Shown: positions 28,393 to 38,177, numbered from the stretch's first letter. The stretch: 64,000 nucleotides of DNA from Variovorax sp. RA8 (GCF_901827175.1 NZ_LR594662.1:2852001-2916000), one strand, 5' to 3'. Translations and numbers: made by a program. The notes: generated by a model from the sequence alone, not told the origin.

Positions 28393-30620
28393 CAGGCAGT
28401 CTTGAGTATCTCGTTGGTGGAGGTTTGAAGAATGCGAGCCGCGTCGTCGCGCAGCTGCGCCGAGATGCCGATCGCCATGTCGAGCCGCCGCAGCAGCCAG
28501 GGGCTGACGTCGTTCTCGAAGGGATCGGGCAGGGGGATGGGCTCGGCCACCGTGGTGGCGGCGGCGCTCTCGGGCATCACCGGGCCTGTCGTGGGCGTGC
28601 TGCCGATGTTGGCCTCGATGCGCTCGGCAGCACGCTGCAGCGGCCCCTCGATCTCCTCGGGAGTGAGGCGGTCGCGCCGCAGCACCAGCATGGATTTCAC
28701 CGCGCTGAGCTGGGCCAGCAGCTGGTAGCTGTGCGCCTGCAGGTGCTCCAGCGGTTCCAGCGGGGGGCGCACTGCACGCGGCTCCGACAGGGAGCGCTGC
28801 GTGGCCTGCACCAGCGCCGAAAGGCTGTCGTAGGCCTCGCGGCGCGCCAGGCGCCAGTCGAGCTCGGGGCTGGTCTGCACCGCGCGCAGCTGGCCCAGGC
28901 CGAGCGCGAGCCGCGCATGGCGCGCCTGCGCCGTCAGCGTGCGCGCGACCAGCGAGGGGATCTGGCTGCGCTCCCACGAGGGCAGCACGTAGCAGAAGGC
29001 CCAGGCCAGGCCGGCGCCGATCAGCGTGTCCGCCACGCGCTCGAACAGGGCGAAGGTGGGGCTCATGCCCACGTTGAGCGCGTGCGCCTGCAGCAGTCCC
29101 AGGACGGTGGCCGCCACCGAGGTGACCAGGTAGCGCCGCACCGCGAAGCCGTGCGCGATGGCCTGCGCGGCAGTCATCGCGATGAGCGAGCCCAGCGCGG
29201 AGGGATGGGCGGACAGCACCGCCACCGCGAACACGCAGCCCAGCAGCGTGCCGGCCACGCGGCTGTTGCGCCTTTCCAGCGTCTGCGAGAGGCTGCCGCG
29301 CAGCACCACCACGATCGTCAACAGGATCCAGTAGTCGTGCGAGCCCCAGGGCAGCATGACCGCGATGGCGTAGCCGACGGCGACCGCGAGCGCGGCGCGA
29401 ATCGCATGGCGCAGCGGCGGCGCATCCCATTGCCACAGCGCGAGGAAGGGGCGCAGCGACCAGTCCGTAGGGCTCACGAACATGTGCCAGTTCGCGCGCA
29501 CGATCGTGAGGTCGGGCTCGCGCTCGCCGCGCGCGAGGGCCACGAGGTGCAGCACCTCGTCGTTGATGTGGCCGATGCGGCTGGCCAGGCCGCGCGCGAG
29601 CATTGCGGGCGTCGGCCCGGCGGCGGCCGGCTGCGCCGCATCGCCTTCGAGGTGGATGGCCGCGAGCTCCGGGCGGCGGTCGGGCGCGGGGTCGGGCTGG
29701 CGGCCGAGCAGCAACGCGTCGGCCAGCGCGACCGTCTCGTGGGCCAGTTCGTCGAGGATGCGCTGCATCTCGCACAGCGCCGCGGCATGGCCGGGGTGCG
29801 CCTTGAGCGCGTCGAGGTCGAGCTCGCTGGCCAGCAGCATGTCGCGCAGTTCCAGGACCATGACCAGCATTCCTGCGAGCCGCTGCCGGCGCGGCGTGCG
29901 GGGCGATTCGAGCACGATGTCGCGCGTCGCCTGCAACTGGTCGGCCAGCGCCGCCTGCGCGCGCAGCAGTTGGCCCAGCAGCGGCGCCGGCACTTCGCGC
30001 ACGTCGCCGGACTCGTCCCGGGGCGTGAACTGGCGGGCCTCGGTGCGCATCAGCGCGGCCAGCGAGAACAGGAGGTCGGCCATCGCCTGCACGCGGTAGC
30101 GGCCGTTGAGCGCGTGGTTCGCGAGCAGCGCGTAGATCACGTAGAGCCCGGCGCCCAGGCCGAAGTGCAGCGTGCGCTCGACGATCTCGTGCATGCCGGT
30201 GGGCGCGGGCGTGGCCATCGAGAAGATCATCGAGAACATGATCGCGATGGCGATCGGGATGCCGCGCTTGCCCCAGGCCATGGCCACGAAGGCCAGGAAG
30301 GTCGCGGGAACGAGCAGCAGCCCGAGACGCAGCGGTGCGGAATGCAGCAGCTGCACGCAGAAGAAGAGCGGCAGGCCGACCAGCGGCGAGGGCACCATCT
30401 GCCAGAACTTGCCGCGGCGCGGGCCGGGCAGGTCGGGCGGCGCGGTCACGATCACGCCCACCCCGGCTGCTGCCGCTGCGGCGCTGCCCAGCACCAGGTG
30501 GACGCCGCCCGAGATCAGCAGCAGCCCGAAGGCAACCGACAGCCCGTTGGCGATGTAGTGGGAGAGCGCCACGCGCAGCGCGGCGCGGCCCCGTTCGGTG
30601 GCGGCGCGCTGCGCCTGCAT
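28392..30620 (-). CDS. FUSC-family inner-membrane protein (YccS/aromatic acid exporter-like)
   Basis: Predicted 742 aa. Two membrane blocks, about residues 20-170 and 375-530, each followed by a cytosolic domain, give the duplicated arrangement of FUSC/YccS/AaeB proteins. The second block has the family-like stretch HDYWILLTIVVVLRGSLSQTLERRNSRVAGTLLGCV. Members are linked to export of aromatic acids or fusaric acid. No membrane fusion protein gene (AaeA-like) is adjacent, so an exporter role is uncertain. The gene is joined to suhB upstream and the MscS gene downstream by TGATG stop-start overlaps, making a translationally coupled trio. Confidence 0.85.
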   Translation of the reverse strand: MQAQRAATERGRAALRVALSHYIANGLSVAFGLLLISGGVHLVLGSAAAAAAGVGVIVTAPPDLPGPRRGKFWQMVPSPLVGLPLFFCVQLLHSAPLRLGLLLVPATFLAFVAMAWGKRGIPIAIAIMFSMIFSMATPAPTGMHEIVERTLHFGLGAGLYVIYALLANHALNGRYRVQAMADLLFSLAALMRTEARQFTPRDESGDVREVPAPLLGQLLRAQAALADQLQATRDIVLESPRTPRRQRLAGMLVMVLELRDMLLASELDLDALKAHPGHAAALCEMQRILDELAHETVALADALLLGRQPDPAPDRRPELAAIHLEGDAAQPAAAGPTPAMLARGLASRIGHINDEVLHLVALARGEREPDLTIVRANWHMFVSPTDWSLRPFLALWQWDAPPLRHAIRAALAVAVGYAIAVMLPWGSHDYWILLTIVVVLRGSLSQTLERRNSRVAGTLLGCVFAVAVLSAHPSALGSLIAMTAAQAIAHGFAVRRYLVTSVAATVLGLLQAHALNVGMSPTFALFERVADTLIGAGLAWAFCYVLPSWERSQIPSLVARTLTAQARHARLALGLGQLRAVQTSPELDWRLARREAYDSLSALVQATQRSLSEPRAVRPPLEPLEHLQAHSYQLLAQLSAVKSMLVLRRDRLTPEEIEGPLQRAAERIEANIGSTPTTGPVMPESAAATTVAEPIPLPDPFENDVSPWLLRRLDMAIGISAQLRDDAARILQTSTNEILKTA

Positions 30621-31645
30621 CACTCGGCGGCGTCGTCGCCCGCGGCCGGCGTGACCGGGCTTTCTTCGCGGCGCAGGCGGGTGAGCTTGCGCGGCGCCGG
30701 GGCGGCGGCCTGGGCATCGGCCGGTGCCTCGCCCTCGGTCGACGCGCCGGGCACCGTGCTGCGCGCGTAGACGCTGCCGGCGGAGGGATCGACCGCACGC
30801 ACGCGCTCGCTGGCGGCGAACTTGTCGTCCACGCTCGCGAACTTCGAGTACTTGGCCAGGAGCGGCACCAGCTGGCCATAGATCCGCGGCGCCCCGGCGA
30901 GGCATTCGCGTTGCTCGAGGAAGTCGGGCTCGCCGGTGAAGTTGCCGATCAGTCCGCCGGCCTCGGTGACCAGCAGCGAGCCGGCCGCCACGTCCCAGAT
31001 GTTGAGGCCGGTCTCGAAGAAGGCGTCGCTGAAGCCGGCCGCGACGTAGGCCAGGTCCAGCGCCGCGGCGCCGGGACGGCGCAGCCCGGCGGCGCGCGGC
31101 ATCAGGTCGGCCATGATGGCCAGGTATTGCTTGAAGTTGTCGCCGGTGCGGAAGGGGAAACCGGTCGAGATCAGGCACTCGTTCAGCCGGATGCGCTTGC
31201 TCACGCGGATGCGGCGCTCGTTCATGTAGGCGCCGCGCCCGCGGGTGGCGGTGAAGAGGTCGTTGCGGGTCGGGTCGTAGATGACGGCCTGCTCGACCTT
31301 GCCCTTGATCGCGAGCGCGATCGAGACGCAGTAGACCGGGAAGCCGTGGATGAAGTTGGTGGTGCCGTCCAGCGGATCGATGATCCACACGTAGTCGGAA
31401 TCGCGCGCGCCGTGCTCGGTGCCCGATTCCTCGGCCAGGATGCCGTGCCCCGGGTAGGCGCCGAGCAGCGTCTCGATGATCGCCCGCTCGCTCGCGTGAT
31501 CGACTTCGGTGACGAAATCGTTGACCTGCTTCTGTGAAATGCGCACCGCCTCGATGTCGAGCGCGGCCCGATTGATGATGGCGCCGGCGGCGCGGGCGGC
31601 CTTGACGGCCACGTTGAGCATGGGGTGCAGGTTGGGAGACGACAT
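30620..31645 (-). CDS. suhB: Inositol-1-monophosphatase family protein (SuhB-like)
   Basis: Predicted 341 aa. Metal-binding and catalytic motifs are intact: [22 protein letters not shown] (signature 1) and [19 protein letters not shown] (signature 2). The family hydrolyses inositol phosphates. In bacteria SuhB also joins the NusA-NusG rRNA antitermination complex. The last about 50 residues (from [10 protein letters not shown] on) are an Ala/Pro/Arg-rich extension absent from E. coli SuhB (267 aa). The start [21 protein letters not shown] follows the family pattern. It is first of the coupled trio with the FUSC and MscS genes and divergent from the trmJ-like gene. Confidence 0.93.
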   Translation of the reverse strand: MSSPNLHPMLNVAVKAARAAGAIINRAALDIEAVRISQKQVNDFVTEVDHASERAIIETLLGAYPGHGILAEESGTEHGARDSDYVWIIDPLDGTTNFIHGFPVYCVSIALAIKGKVEQAVIYDPTRNDLFTATRGRGAYMNERRIRVSKRIRLNECLISTGFPFRTGDNFKQYLAIMADLMPRAAGLRRPGAAALDLAYVAAGFSDAFFETGLNIWDVAAGSLLVTEAGGLIGNFTGEPDFLEQRECLAGAPRIYGQLVPLLAKYSKFASVDDKFAASERVRAVDPSAGSVYARSTVPGASTEGEAPADAQAAAPAPRKLTRLRREESPVTPAAGDDAAE

Positions 31646-31768
31646 CGGATTGGGGGAAGAACGGCGGGCGGGGCCCTGGGGAGGCGGCCCGGCGATGCAG
31701 GCGGCGAGAATCGTGGATTTTACCGGGTCGGGCCCCGCGTTCGGGCCCGCTTCCTTTTGGCCTTCCCC

Positions 31769-32533
31769 ATGCGCACCCGCTTCATCCTGATCCAGACCAG
31801 CCATGCCGGCAATGTCGGCGCCGCCGCGCGCGCCATGAAGACCATGGGCTTCGACGAGCTCGTGCTGGTGGCGCCGCGCTGGGCCAACGTGCTGCGGCGG
31901 GAGGAAACCATCCAGCGCGCCAGCGGGGCACTCGACGTGCTGGAGCAGGCGCGCATCGTCGATACGCTGGACGAGGCGCTCGATGGCGTCACCCACCTCT
32001 GCGCCACCGCGATGGTGCCGCGCGACTTCGGTCCGCCGACGCGCACGCCGCGCGAGCACCTGGTGCCGCTGGCCCAGGGGGAGGCGCAGCACGTGGCCTT
32101 CCTGTTCGGCTCGGAGCGCTTCGGCATGCGCAACGAGGACGTGTACCGCTGCCATGTGGCGCTCACCATTCCCACCGACCCGGCCTTTGGCTCGTTGAAC
32201 CTGGGCGCGGCGATCCAGGTGATCGCCTACGAATGGCGGCTGGCGCTGGGCGGCTTCGGGGTGCGCGAGGCCGCCGCGCCGGTCCGCGCGGCCGACGCAC
32301 GGGCCGTGGCCGGCATGCTGGAGCACTGGGAGCGCTCGCTGGTGCAGATCGGCTTCCTGGACCCCGAGGCGCCGAAGAAGCTGATGCCGCGGCTGCAGCA
32401 GCTCTTCAACCGTGCCCAGCCGACGCCGGAAGAGATCCACATCCTGCGCGGCGTCGCCAAGGCCATGGCCGACGCGGCGGCGGGCGGCAGCTACAAGACC
32501 CCATCGCCTGCGCGCGATGACCCGAGCCCTTAG
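31769..32533 (+). CDS. trmJ: tRNA/rRNA methyltransferase of the TrmJ (SpoU) family
   Basis: Predicted 254 aa SPOUT methyltransferase. Motif 1 [20 protein letters not shown], motif 2 [14 protein letters not shown] and motif 3 [24 protein letters not shown] form the trefoil-knot SAM site. The C-terminal helical segment is the dimerisation extension seen in TrmJ, which methylates the 2'-O of position 32 in several tRNAs. The ATG at 31769 places [21 protein letters not shown] at the start, as in homologues. Divergent from suhB; cysE follows 36 bases later on the same strand, so the two may be co-transcribed. Confidence 0.92.
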   Translation: MRTRFILIQTSHAGNVGAAARAMKTMGFDELVLVAPRWANVLRREETIQRASGALDVLEQARIVDTLDEALDGVTHLCATAMVPRDFGPPTRTPREHLVPLAQGEAQHVAFLFGSERFGMRNEDVYRCHVALTIPTDPAFGSLNLGAAIQVIAYEWRLALGGFGVREAAAPVRAADARAVAGMLEHWERSLVQIGFLDPEAPKKLMPRLQQLFNRAQPTPEEIHILRGVAKAMADAAAGGSYKTPSPARDDPSP

Positions 32534-32569
32534 ACTGCGCAGCCCATATCGTCATAACAAGAACATCCC

Positions 32570-33343
32570 ATGTTCTCGCGACTGCGCTCCGACATCCAGT
32601 GCATCCTCGACCGCGATCCGGCGGCGCGTTCGCGCTGGGAAGTGCTGACCCTCTATCCCGGTCTGCATGCCCTGGTGCTGCATCGCATGGCCCACTGGTG
32701 CTGGGGCCACGGCCTGAAGTGGGTGGGACGCTTCGTTTCATACGTGTCCCGCTGGTTCACCGGCATCGAGATCCATCCGGCTGCGGTCATCGGCGATCGC
32801 GTGTTCTTCGACCACGCGATGGGCGTGGTGGTCGGCGAGACGGCCGAGATCGGCGACGGCTGCACGATCTACCAGGGCGTCACCTTGGGCGGCACCTCGC
32901 TCTACAAGGGGACGAAGCGGCATCCGACGCTGGGCAGGGACGTGGTGGTAAGCGCCGGCGCGAAGGTGCTGGGGGGCTTCACGGTGGGCGATGGCGCCAA
33001 GATCGGAAGCAACGCGGTGGTGATCAAGCCCGTGCCTGCGGGTGCGACCGCCGTCGGGATCCCGGCGCGCATCATTGCGGCCAAGACGGCCGGTGGCGGC
33101 GATTCGACAGGCAGCGCCCGGAAGTTCGAGGCCTACGGAATCACGCAGGAAGACGATCCGCTGTCGCTCGCCATGCGCAGCCTGATCGACAACGCGTCGA
33201 GCCAGGAGCACCAGATCGCGCTGCTGTGGCAGGCGATCGAGACGCTGTCGGCGCAGCCCGGCAAGAAGGATTGCGTGCCCGGGGATGCCGCGACGAAGGA
33301 GTGCTTCGAGGCGCAGCGCCTGACCGAGCTGGTCGGCAAGTGA
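32570..33343 (+). CDS. cysE: Serine O-acetyltransferase
   Basis: Predicted 257 aa. It catalyses acetyl transfer from acetyl-CoA to serine, the committed step of cysteine synthesis. The N-terminal helical part (MFSRLRSDIQCILDRDPAARS) is short as in EpsC/plant-like types. The left-handed beta-helix has GIEIHPAAVIGDRVFFDHAMGVVVGETAEIGD and GGTSLYKGTKRHPTLG with the catalytic His residues, then PVPAGATAVGIPARII. After the hexapeptide repeats is an about 70-residue tail, longer than usual. No cysteine-responsive leader is visible. Confidence 0.95.
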   Translation: MFSRLRSDIQCILDRDPAARSRWEVLTLYPGLHALVLHRMAHWCWGHGLKWVGRFVSYVSRWFTGIEIHPAAVIGDRVFFDHAMGVVVGETAEIGDGCTIYQGVTLGGTSLYKGTKRHPTLGRDVVVSAGAKVLGGFTVGDGAKIGSNAVVIKPVPAGATAVGIPARIIAAKTAGGGDSTGSARKFEAYGITQEDDPLSLAMRSLIDNASSQEHQIALLWQAIETLSAQPGKKDCVPGDAATKECFEAQRLTELVGK

Positions 33344-33355
33344 CGGTCTTGCGCC

Positions 33356-33955
33356 TCAGGGCGCCGGAGGGCGGATCGCCGACTTCGGCCTGAAGGCCTT
33401 GCAGACCGCGTCGTCCGTTTCCAGGTAGGGCCCGCCGATCAGGTCGATGCAATAGGGCACCGCCGCGAAGATGCCCGGGACCACCTGCGTGCCATCGGGG
33501 GCCTTCAGGCCTTCCAGCGTCTCCGCGATGGATTTCGGCTGCCCCGGCAGGTTGATGATCAGGCTCTTGTCGCGGATCACCGCCACCTGCCGCGACAGGA
33601 TCGCGGTCGGCACGAAGCGCAGGCTGATCTGGCGCATCTGTTCGCCGAAGCCCGGCATTTCCTTCTGGGCGACCGCCAGCGTGGCCTCGGGTGTCACGTC
33701 GCGCAGGGCCGGGCCGGTGCCGCCGGTGGTCAGCACCAGCGAGCAGCCGGCGTCGACCAGTTCGACCAGCGCTGCGCTGATGGCGGCTTGCTCGTCGGGG
33801 ATGAGCCGCGGTTCGAAATCGATGGGGTTGCGCAGGGCGCGCTGCAACCATTCCTGCAGTGCGGGCAGGCCCTTGTCCTCGTACACGCCGCTCGACGCGC
33901 GATCGCTGATCGAGACGATGCCGATGCGCACCGGGTCGTGGGGATTGCTGGTCAT
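33356..33955 (-). CDS. mog: Molybdopterin adenylyltransferase (MogA/MoaB family)
   Basis: Predicted 199 aa. Motifs: VRIGIVSISDRASSGVYEDKGLP at the start, LTTGGTGPALRDVTPEAT (MPT-binding loop) and INLPGQPKSIAETL. MogA adenylates molybdopterin before Mo insertion, so it is needed by molybdoenzymes such as the NasA in this window. The start overlaps the stop of darP by four bases (ATGA), so the two are translationally coupled. It is convergent with cysE 12 bases away. Confidence 0.93.
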   Translation of the reverse strand: MTSNPHDPVRIGIVSISDRASSGVYEDKGLPALQEWLQRALRNPIDFEPRLIPDEQAAISAALVELVDAGCSLVLTTGGTGPALRDVTPEATLAVAQKEMPGFGEQMRQISLRFVPTAILSRQVAVIRDKSLIINLPGQPKSIAETLEGLKAPDGTQVVPGIFAAVPYCIDLIGGPYLETDDAVCKAFRPKSAIRPPAP

Positions 33956-34608
33956 GCGTCTTCCTCCCGCGCCTGCGCGGCGGCTTCGGCCGCATGGTCC
34001 GCGGTTCCATGGAATTCGAGCTGCGCGCGCAGCAGCTGGAACAGCTCCCGATAGGCTTTGCCCTGACGCGGTGCCTCCCCGGGTGGGCCTTCCTTGAGAT
34101 CCTTGCGCGCCTGGCGCACCAGCGCGCGCAGCTGCTGGGCATCGGTGCCGGGATGGGTTTCGATCCAGCCGCCCAGGGCGTCGTCGTCGGCGATCAGCCG
34201 GTCGCGCCAGCGCTCGGCGTCGTGCAGGATCGCGGCTTCCTGCGCGGGACCGCGGTTCTGCTCGTCGAGCGCCGCGCGGATGGCATCGAGCGTGGCGGCG
34301 TCGAGGCCCCGCATCAGCTTGCCGATGAACTGCAGTTGCCGGCGCTTGCCCTCGAAATTGGTGATGCGTTTGGCTTCGTCGATGGCGTCGCGCAGCTTGT
34401 CCTCGAGTTCCAGCTTGTCGAAGAGGCCGGTGCGCAGGCCCAGCAGGGCCTCGCCCAGCGTCTGGAGTTCGGCGCTCTCGCGCTTGAGGTCGGTCTTGCT
34501 CGCCGCGTCGGTGCCTTTGAGCTCGCGCTTGAGCTCGAGGTCGAGTTCGCTGCCTTCGGCGACAAAAGTGCCGCGGACGAAGTAGCCTTTCTTGGGTTTG
34601 CGGGGCAT
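33952..34608 (-). CDS. darP: Ribosome-biogenesis protein DarP (YjgA family)
   Basis: Predicted 218 aa, highly charged and helical, starting MPRKPKKGYFVRGTFVAEGSELD. YjgA/DarP proteins associate with late 50S assembly intermediates. Diagnostic segments are LDAIDEAKRITNFEGKRRQLQFIGKLMRGLD-like (residues about 76-107) and the C-terminal RQARKDLKEG. E. coli YjgA is 183 aa; the extra length is at both ends. Translationally coupled to mog through ATGA, and divergent from the pmbA gene by 57 bases. Confidence 0.88.
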   Translation of the reverse strand: MPRKPKKGYFVRGTFVAEGSELDLELKRELKGTDAASKTDLKRESAELQTLGEALLGLRTGLFDKLELEDKLRDAIDEAKRITNFEGKRRQLQFIGKLMRGLDAATLDAIRAALDEQNRGPAQEAAILHDAERWRDRLIADDDALGGWIETHPGTDAQQLRALVRQARKDLKEGPPGEAPRQGKAYRELFQLLRAQLEFHGTADHAAEAAAQAREEDA

Positions 34609-34665
34609 GGAGGCAATCGTAGTCCGCTCCGTCGAAGACGGAGGCGCAAGTATCATAGCCGCCAC

Positions 34666-36036
34666 ATGAGCACCTCTTCCTCGCGCGCCGACTCCGGCTT
34701 CGCCTACAGCCGTCCCTTCTTCGAAAACCTGGTCGACTCGGCCCTGGCGCATGCCAGGAAGCTCGGCGCCACCGATGCCGGCGCGGAGGCGTCCGAGGGC
34801 TGCGGCCTCAGCGTCTCCGTGCGCAAGGGCGAGCTCGAGAACGTCGAGCGCAACCGCGACAAGTCGCTTGGCGTCACGGTCTACGTCGGGCACCGGCGCG
34901 GCAATGCCAGCACCTCCGATTTTTCCGAGGCGGCCATCGCCCAGACCGTGCAGGCCGCCTACGACATCGCCCGATTCACGGCCGAGGACCCGGTCAGCGG
35001 CCTGCCCGACGAGGCCGATATCGCAACCGAGCAGCCCGACCTGGACCTGTTCCATCCCTGGGACGTCAGCAGCGAGCAGGCCGCTGCGCTGGCCCTGGAA
35101 TGCGAGGCCGCGGCCCTGTCGACCGACAAGCGCATCACCAACAGCGAGGGTGCCGGGGTCTCGGCGCAGCAGAGCCACTTCTTCAGCGCCCACACCCGCG
35201 GCTTCCGCGGCGGCTATGCGAGCTCGCGCCATTCGATCTCGGTGGCGCCGATCGCCGGCAAGGGTGACGACATGCAGCGCGACGCCTGGTACAGCTCGAT
35301 GCGCTCCGCCGAGGAGCTCGCGAGCCCCAAGGCTGTCGGGCGCTATGCCGCCGAGCGGGCGCTGAGCCGCTTGAAGTCGCGCAAGATCAAGACCACCGAA
35401 TGCCCGGTGCTGTTCGAGTCGCCGCTGGCCGCGGGCCTGCTGGGCGGGCTGGTGCAGGCCACCAGCGGCGGCGCGCTCTACCGCAAGAGCAGCTTCCTGC
35501 TCGACTCGCTGGGCAAGCCGGTGCTGCCCTCGCACATCGACGTGCTGGAAGACCCGCACATCCCGCGCGGCAAGGGCAGCTCGGCCTTCGACGACGAGGG
35601 TGTGGCCACCCGCAAGCGCAAGGTGGTCGACGGCGGCCGGCTCGAAGGCTACTTCCTGAGCACCTATTCCGCGCGCAAGCTGGGCATGAAGACCACCGGC
35701 AACGCCGGCGGGTCGCACAACCTCACGCTGAGCTCGCGCAAGACGAAGAAGGGTGACGACCTCGACGCCATGCTCGACAAGCTGGGCACCGGCCTGTTCG
35801 TGATCGAGCTGATGGGGCAGGGCGTCAACTACGTGACGGGCGACTACTCGCGCGGCGCGAGCGGCTTCTGGGTCGAGAACGGGAAGATCGCCTATCCCGT
35901 GCAGGAGATCACCATCGCCGGCAACCTGAAGACCATGTTCATGGGCATCGAGGCGGTGGGTGCCGACGCGTACAACTACGGTGCCAAGACCACGGGCTCG
36001 GTGCTGGTCAACCGTATGAAGGTGGCGGGCAGCTAG
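34666..36036 (+). CDS. pmbA: Metalloprotease PmbA/TldE subunit
   Basis: Predicted 456 aa. TldE/PmbA pairs with TldD to form a Zn protease that matures peptides such as microcin B17 and degrades antitoxins; the catalytic HExxxH lies in TldD, not here. Family features: ISVRKGELENVE-like region (SVSVRKGELENVERNRDK), RITNSEGAGVS, and the C-terminal GSHNLTLSS and GQGVNYVTGDYSRGASGFWVENG blocks. The ATG at 34666 gives MSTSSSRADSGFAYSRPFFENLV. The partner tldD is not in this window, which is usual as the genes are unlinked in many genomes. Confidence 0.95.
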   Translation: MSTSSSRADSGFAYSRPFFENLVDSALAHARKLGATDAGAEASEGCGLSVSVRKGELENVERNRDKSLGVTVYVGHRRGNASTSDFSEAAIAQTVQAAYDIARFTAEDPVSGLPDEADIATEQPDLDLFHPWDVSSEQAAALALECEAAALSTDKRITNSEGAGVSAQQSHFFSAHTRGFRGGYASSRHSISVAPIAGKGDDMQRDAWYSSMRSAEELASPKAVGRYAAERALSRLKSRKIKTTECPVLFESPLAAGLLGGLVQATSGGALYRKSSFLLDSLGKPVLPSHIDVLEDPHIPRGKGSSAFDDEGVATRKRKVVDGGRLEGYFLSTYSARKLGMKTTGNAGGSHNLTLSSRKTKKGDDLDAMLDKLGTGLFVIELMGQGVNYVTGDYSRGASGFWVENGKIAYPVQEITIAGNLKTMFMGIEAVGADAYNYGAKTTGSVLVNRMKVAGS

Positions 36037-36055
36037 CAAGCTGCCGCCGGCATGC

Positions 36056-36505
36056 TCAGCCGCCCGAGAGTGCGCTCTTGACGGCGGCGCTGACCAGGCC
36101 CATGTCGGCCTTGCCGGCCAGCCGGGTCTTGACGGCGCCCATCACCTTGCCCATGTCGCCGGGTCCCTTGGCGCCCAACTCGGCGACGATGGCCTTGACT
36201 TCCGCCGCGATCTCGTCGGCGCCCATGCGCTGGGGCAGGTAGGCCTCCAGCACCTTGATCTCGGCGGCTTCCTTGTCAGCCAGGTCGGTGCGGCCGCCCT
36301 GGGTGAAGGCGGTGACCGAGTCCTTGCGCTGCTTCACCAGCTTGTCGACGATGGCGACGACCATCGTGTCGTCCAGTTCGACACGCTCGTCGACTTCCTT
36401 CTGCTTGAGAGCCGCCAGCAGCAGGCGGATGGTGCCCAGGCGCTCCGAGTCCTTGGCGCGCATGGCGGTCTTCATGTCTTCGGTGATCTGATCCTTGAGG
36501 CTCAT
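36056..36505 (-). CDS. yqeY: GatB/YqeY domain protein
   Basis: Predicted 149 aa, the normal length. MSLKDQITEDMKTAMRAKDSERLGTIRLLLAALKQKEVDER and the C-terminal GPGDMGKVMGAVKTRLAGKADMG are diagnostic. The fold equals the tRNA-binding tail of GatB, and its function is unproven. It follows rpsU on the same strand with a terminator in between, the usual rpsU-yqeY neighbourhood (often followed by dnaG, absent here). Confidence 0.95.
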   Translation of the reverse strand: MSLKDQITEDMKTAMRAKDSERLGTIRLLLAALKQKEVDERVELDDTMVVAIVDKLVKQRKDSVTAFTQGGRTDLADKEAAEIKVLEAYLPQRMGADEIAAEVKAIVAELGAKGPGDMGKVMGAVKTRLAGKADMGLVSAAVKSALSGG

Positions 36506-36527
36506 GGCTTTGCTTTCGGGAGGGCGG

Positions 36528-36566
36528 AAAAGACAAGAGCCGCGGCAGGTTTTCCCTGGCGCGGCT
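36528..36566 (-). terminator. Terminator/attenuator between rpsU and yqeY
   Basis: On the minus strand AGCCGCGCCAGG-GAAAA-CCTGCCGCGGCT forms a 12-bp stem with one mismatch, followed by a TTGTCTTTT tract. It lies 51 bases beyond the rpsU stop and ends about 22 bases before yqeY, so it should separate high-level rpsU expression from yqeY. Confidence 0.85.
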
Positions 36567-36616
36567 CGGAGGCTCGGAATGGGCGTCGGTACGAGTCCGA
36601 CGCGGCGGGTGCCAGC

Positions 36617-36829
36617 TTAGTACAGCTTCTTGGGGAGCTGCATGCTGCGCACGCGCTTGTAGTGGCGCTTGACCGCGGCGGCCTTCTTGCGCTTGCGCTC
36701 GGCGGTGGGCTTCTCGTAGAACTCGCGGGCGCGCAGGTCGGTCAGCAGGCCGAGCTTCTCGATGGTGCGCTTGAAGCGGCGAAGCGCGACGTCGAAAGGC
36801 TCGTTTTCTTTAACGCGGATAGTGGTCAT
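36617..36829 (-). CDS. rpsU: 30S ribosomal protein bS21
   Basis: Predicted 70 aa: [27 protein letters not shown] followed by [22 protein letters not shown] and a basic tail ending QLPKKLY. Matches bS21, which sits near the 3' end of 16S rRNA and aids initiation. Length and charge are as in other betaproteobacteria. Codes with a strong downstream terminator. Confidence 0.97.
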
Positions 36830-36932
36830 TTAAAAATCGGTTGCAGACTTGCTTTTTGGCCTGGGGAAGATCGGGCCCCGGGCCGGGTTTCCTCAACACG
36901 AAAAGGGTTAGGCCGTTGAGGGGTGGCCAAAG

Positions 36933-38177
36933 TTAGCCGGGCATTATAGCGTGTTCAGAGCTTGCCGCCAGTGCCTGCGCACAGGCATGCGCGCTGGCCC
37001 AGGCCCACTGGAAGTTGTAGCCGCCCAGCCATCCCGTCACGTCCACCACCTCGCCGATGAAATACAGGCCGGGCTGCTTCGATTCCATCGTTTGCGAGGA
37101 CAGGCCCCGGGTATCGACGCCGCCGGCCGTGACTTCGGCCTTCTTGTAGCCCTCGGTCCCGCTGGGCGTGATCTGCCAGCGCGTGATGCGCTCGGCCAGC
37201 GCCGCCAACGCCCGATCCGCCGCCTCGTTGATCGGACGCTGCAGCGCGGCGTCCTGCCCCACCCAGGCGTCGGCCAGCCGGGCCGGCACCAGGCCCGCGA
37301 GTTCGTTGGCGATGCGCTTGCGCGAACGCTGCTTGGCCTCGGCCAGCGCGGCCTGCATGTCCACGCCGGGCGCAAAGTCGATGTCGAGCGGCGCGCCGGG
37401 CTGCCAGTAGCTGGAGATCTGCAGCATCGCCGGGCCGGAGAGGCCGCGATGGGTGAACAGCAGGTCCTCGAGGAATATTGCTCGCGCCTTCTTGCTGCCG
37501 GTCGCGATCTGCACGGGCAGCGCGAGGCCCGCCAGGTCGGCATAGGGCTCCCAGGCTTCGCCGCCGAAGGTCAGGGGCACCAGGGCAGGGCGGGGCGGGA
37601 CCACGCGCAGGCCGAACTGGGCGGCCAGCCGGTAGCCGAAGTCGGTCGCGCCGATCTGGGGAATGGAAAGGCCGCCGGTCGCCACCACCAGCCGGGGCGC
37701 GCGCACCTCGCCGCGGCGGGTCTGGAGGCGATAGCCCTCTTCCGGCGCAAAGGCGATCTCCCCTACGCTGCAAGGCTGCCAGTGCGTTACGCCGCCGGCC
37801 GCACACTCGGCCAGCAGCATGTCGATGATCTGCTGCGACGAACCGTCGCAGAAGAGCTGTCCCTTGTGCTTCTCGTGGAAGGCGATGCCGTGGCGCTGGA
37901 CCAGCTCGATGAACTGTTGCGGCGTGTAGCGCGACAGCGCCGAGCGGCAGAAGTTCGGGTTCTCGCCGATGAAGTGGCGCTGCGGCGCGCGCACGTCCAG
38001 GTCGCGGTTGGTGAAGTTGGCGCGGCCGCCGCCGGAGATGCGGATTTTCTCGGCGATGCGTTCGGCATGATCGATCAGCAGCACCTTCAGCCCGCGCTGG
38101 CCCGCCAGCCCCGCGCAGAACAGGCCGGCCGCGCCGGCACCGATGACGATCGCGTCGAATGCGCTTGCTGCCCCCAT
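36933..38177 (-). CDS. FAD-dependent oxidoreductase, HI0933/YhiN family
   Basis: Predicted 414 aa. The N-terminal Rossmann motif GAGAAGLFCAGLAGQRG, then EKIRISGGGRANFTN, the second nucleotide-contact strand VVATGGLSIPQIGATDFGY, and the C-terminal GEVVDVTGWLGGYNFQWAWASAHACA are all diagnostic of the HI0933 (BaiN-like) flavoproteins. Some members reduce bile-acid intermediates, but the general substrate is unknown. The ATG at 38177 shares its A with the TGA of the sterol-desaturase gene (TGATG), so the two are translationally coupled. Confidence 0.9.
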   Translation of the reverse strand: MGAASAFDAIVIGAGAAGLFCAGLAGQRGLKVLLIDHAERIAEKIRISGGGRANFTNRDLDVRAPQRHFIGENPNFCRSALSRYTPQQFIELVQRHGIAFHEKHKGQLFCDGSSQQIIDMLLAECAAGGVTHWQPCSVGEIAFAPEEGYRLQTRRGEVRAPRLVVATGGLSIPQIGATDFGYRLAAQFGLRVVPPRPALVPLTFGGEAWEPYADLAGLALPVQIATGSKKARAIFLEDLLFTHRGLSGPAMLQISSYWQPGAPLDIDFAPGVDMQAALAEAKQRSRKRIANELAGLVPARLADAWVGQDAALQRPINEAADRALAALAERITRWQITPSGTEGYKKAEVTAGGVDTRGLSSQTMESKQPGLYFIGEVVDVTGWLGGYNFQWAWASAHACAQALAASSEHAIMPG

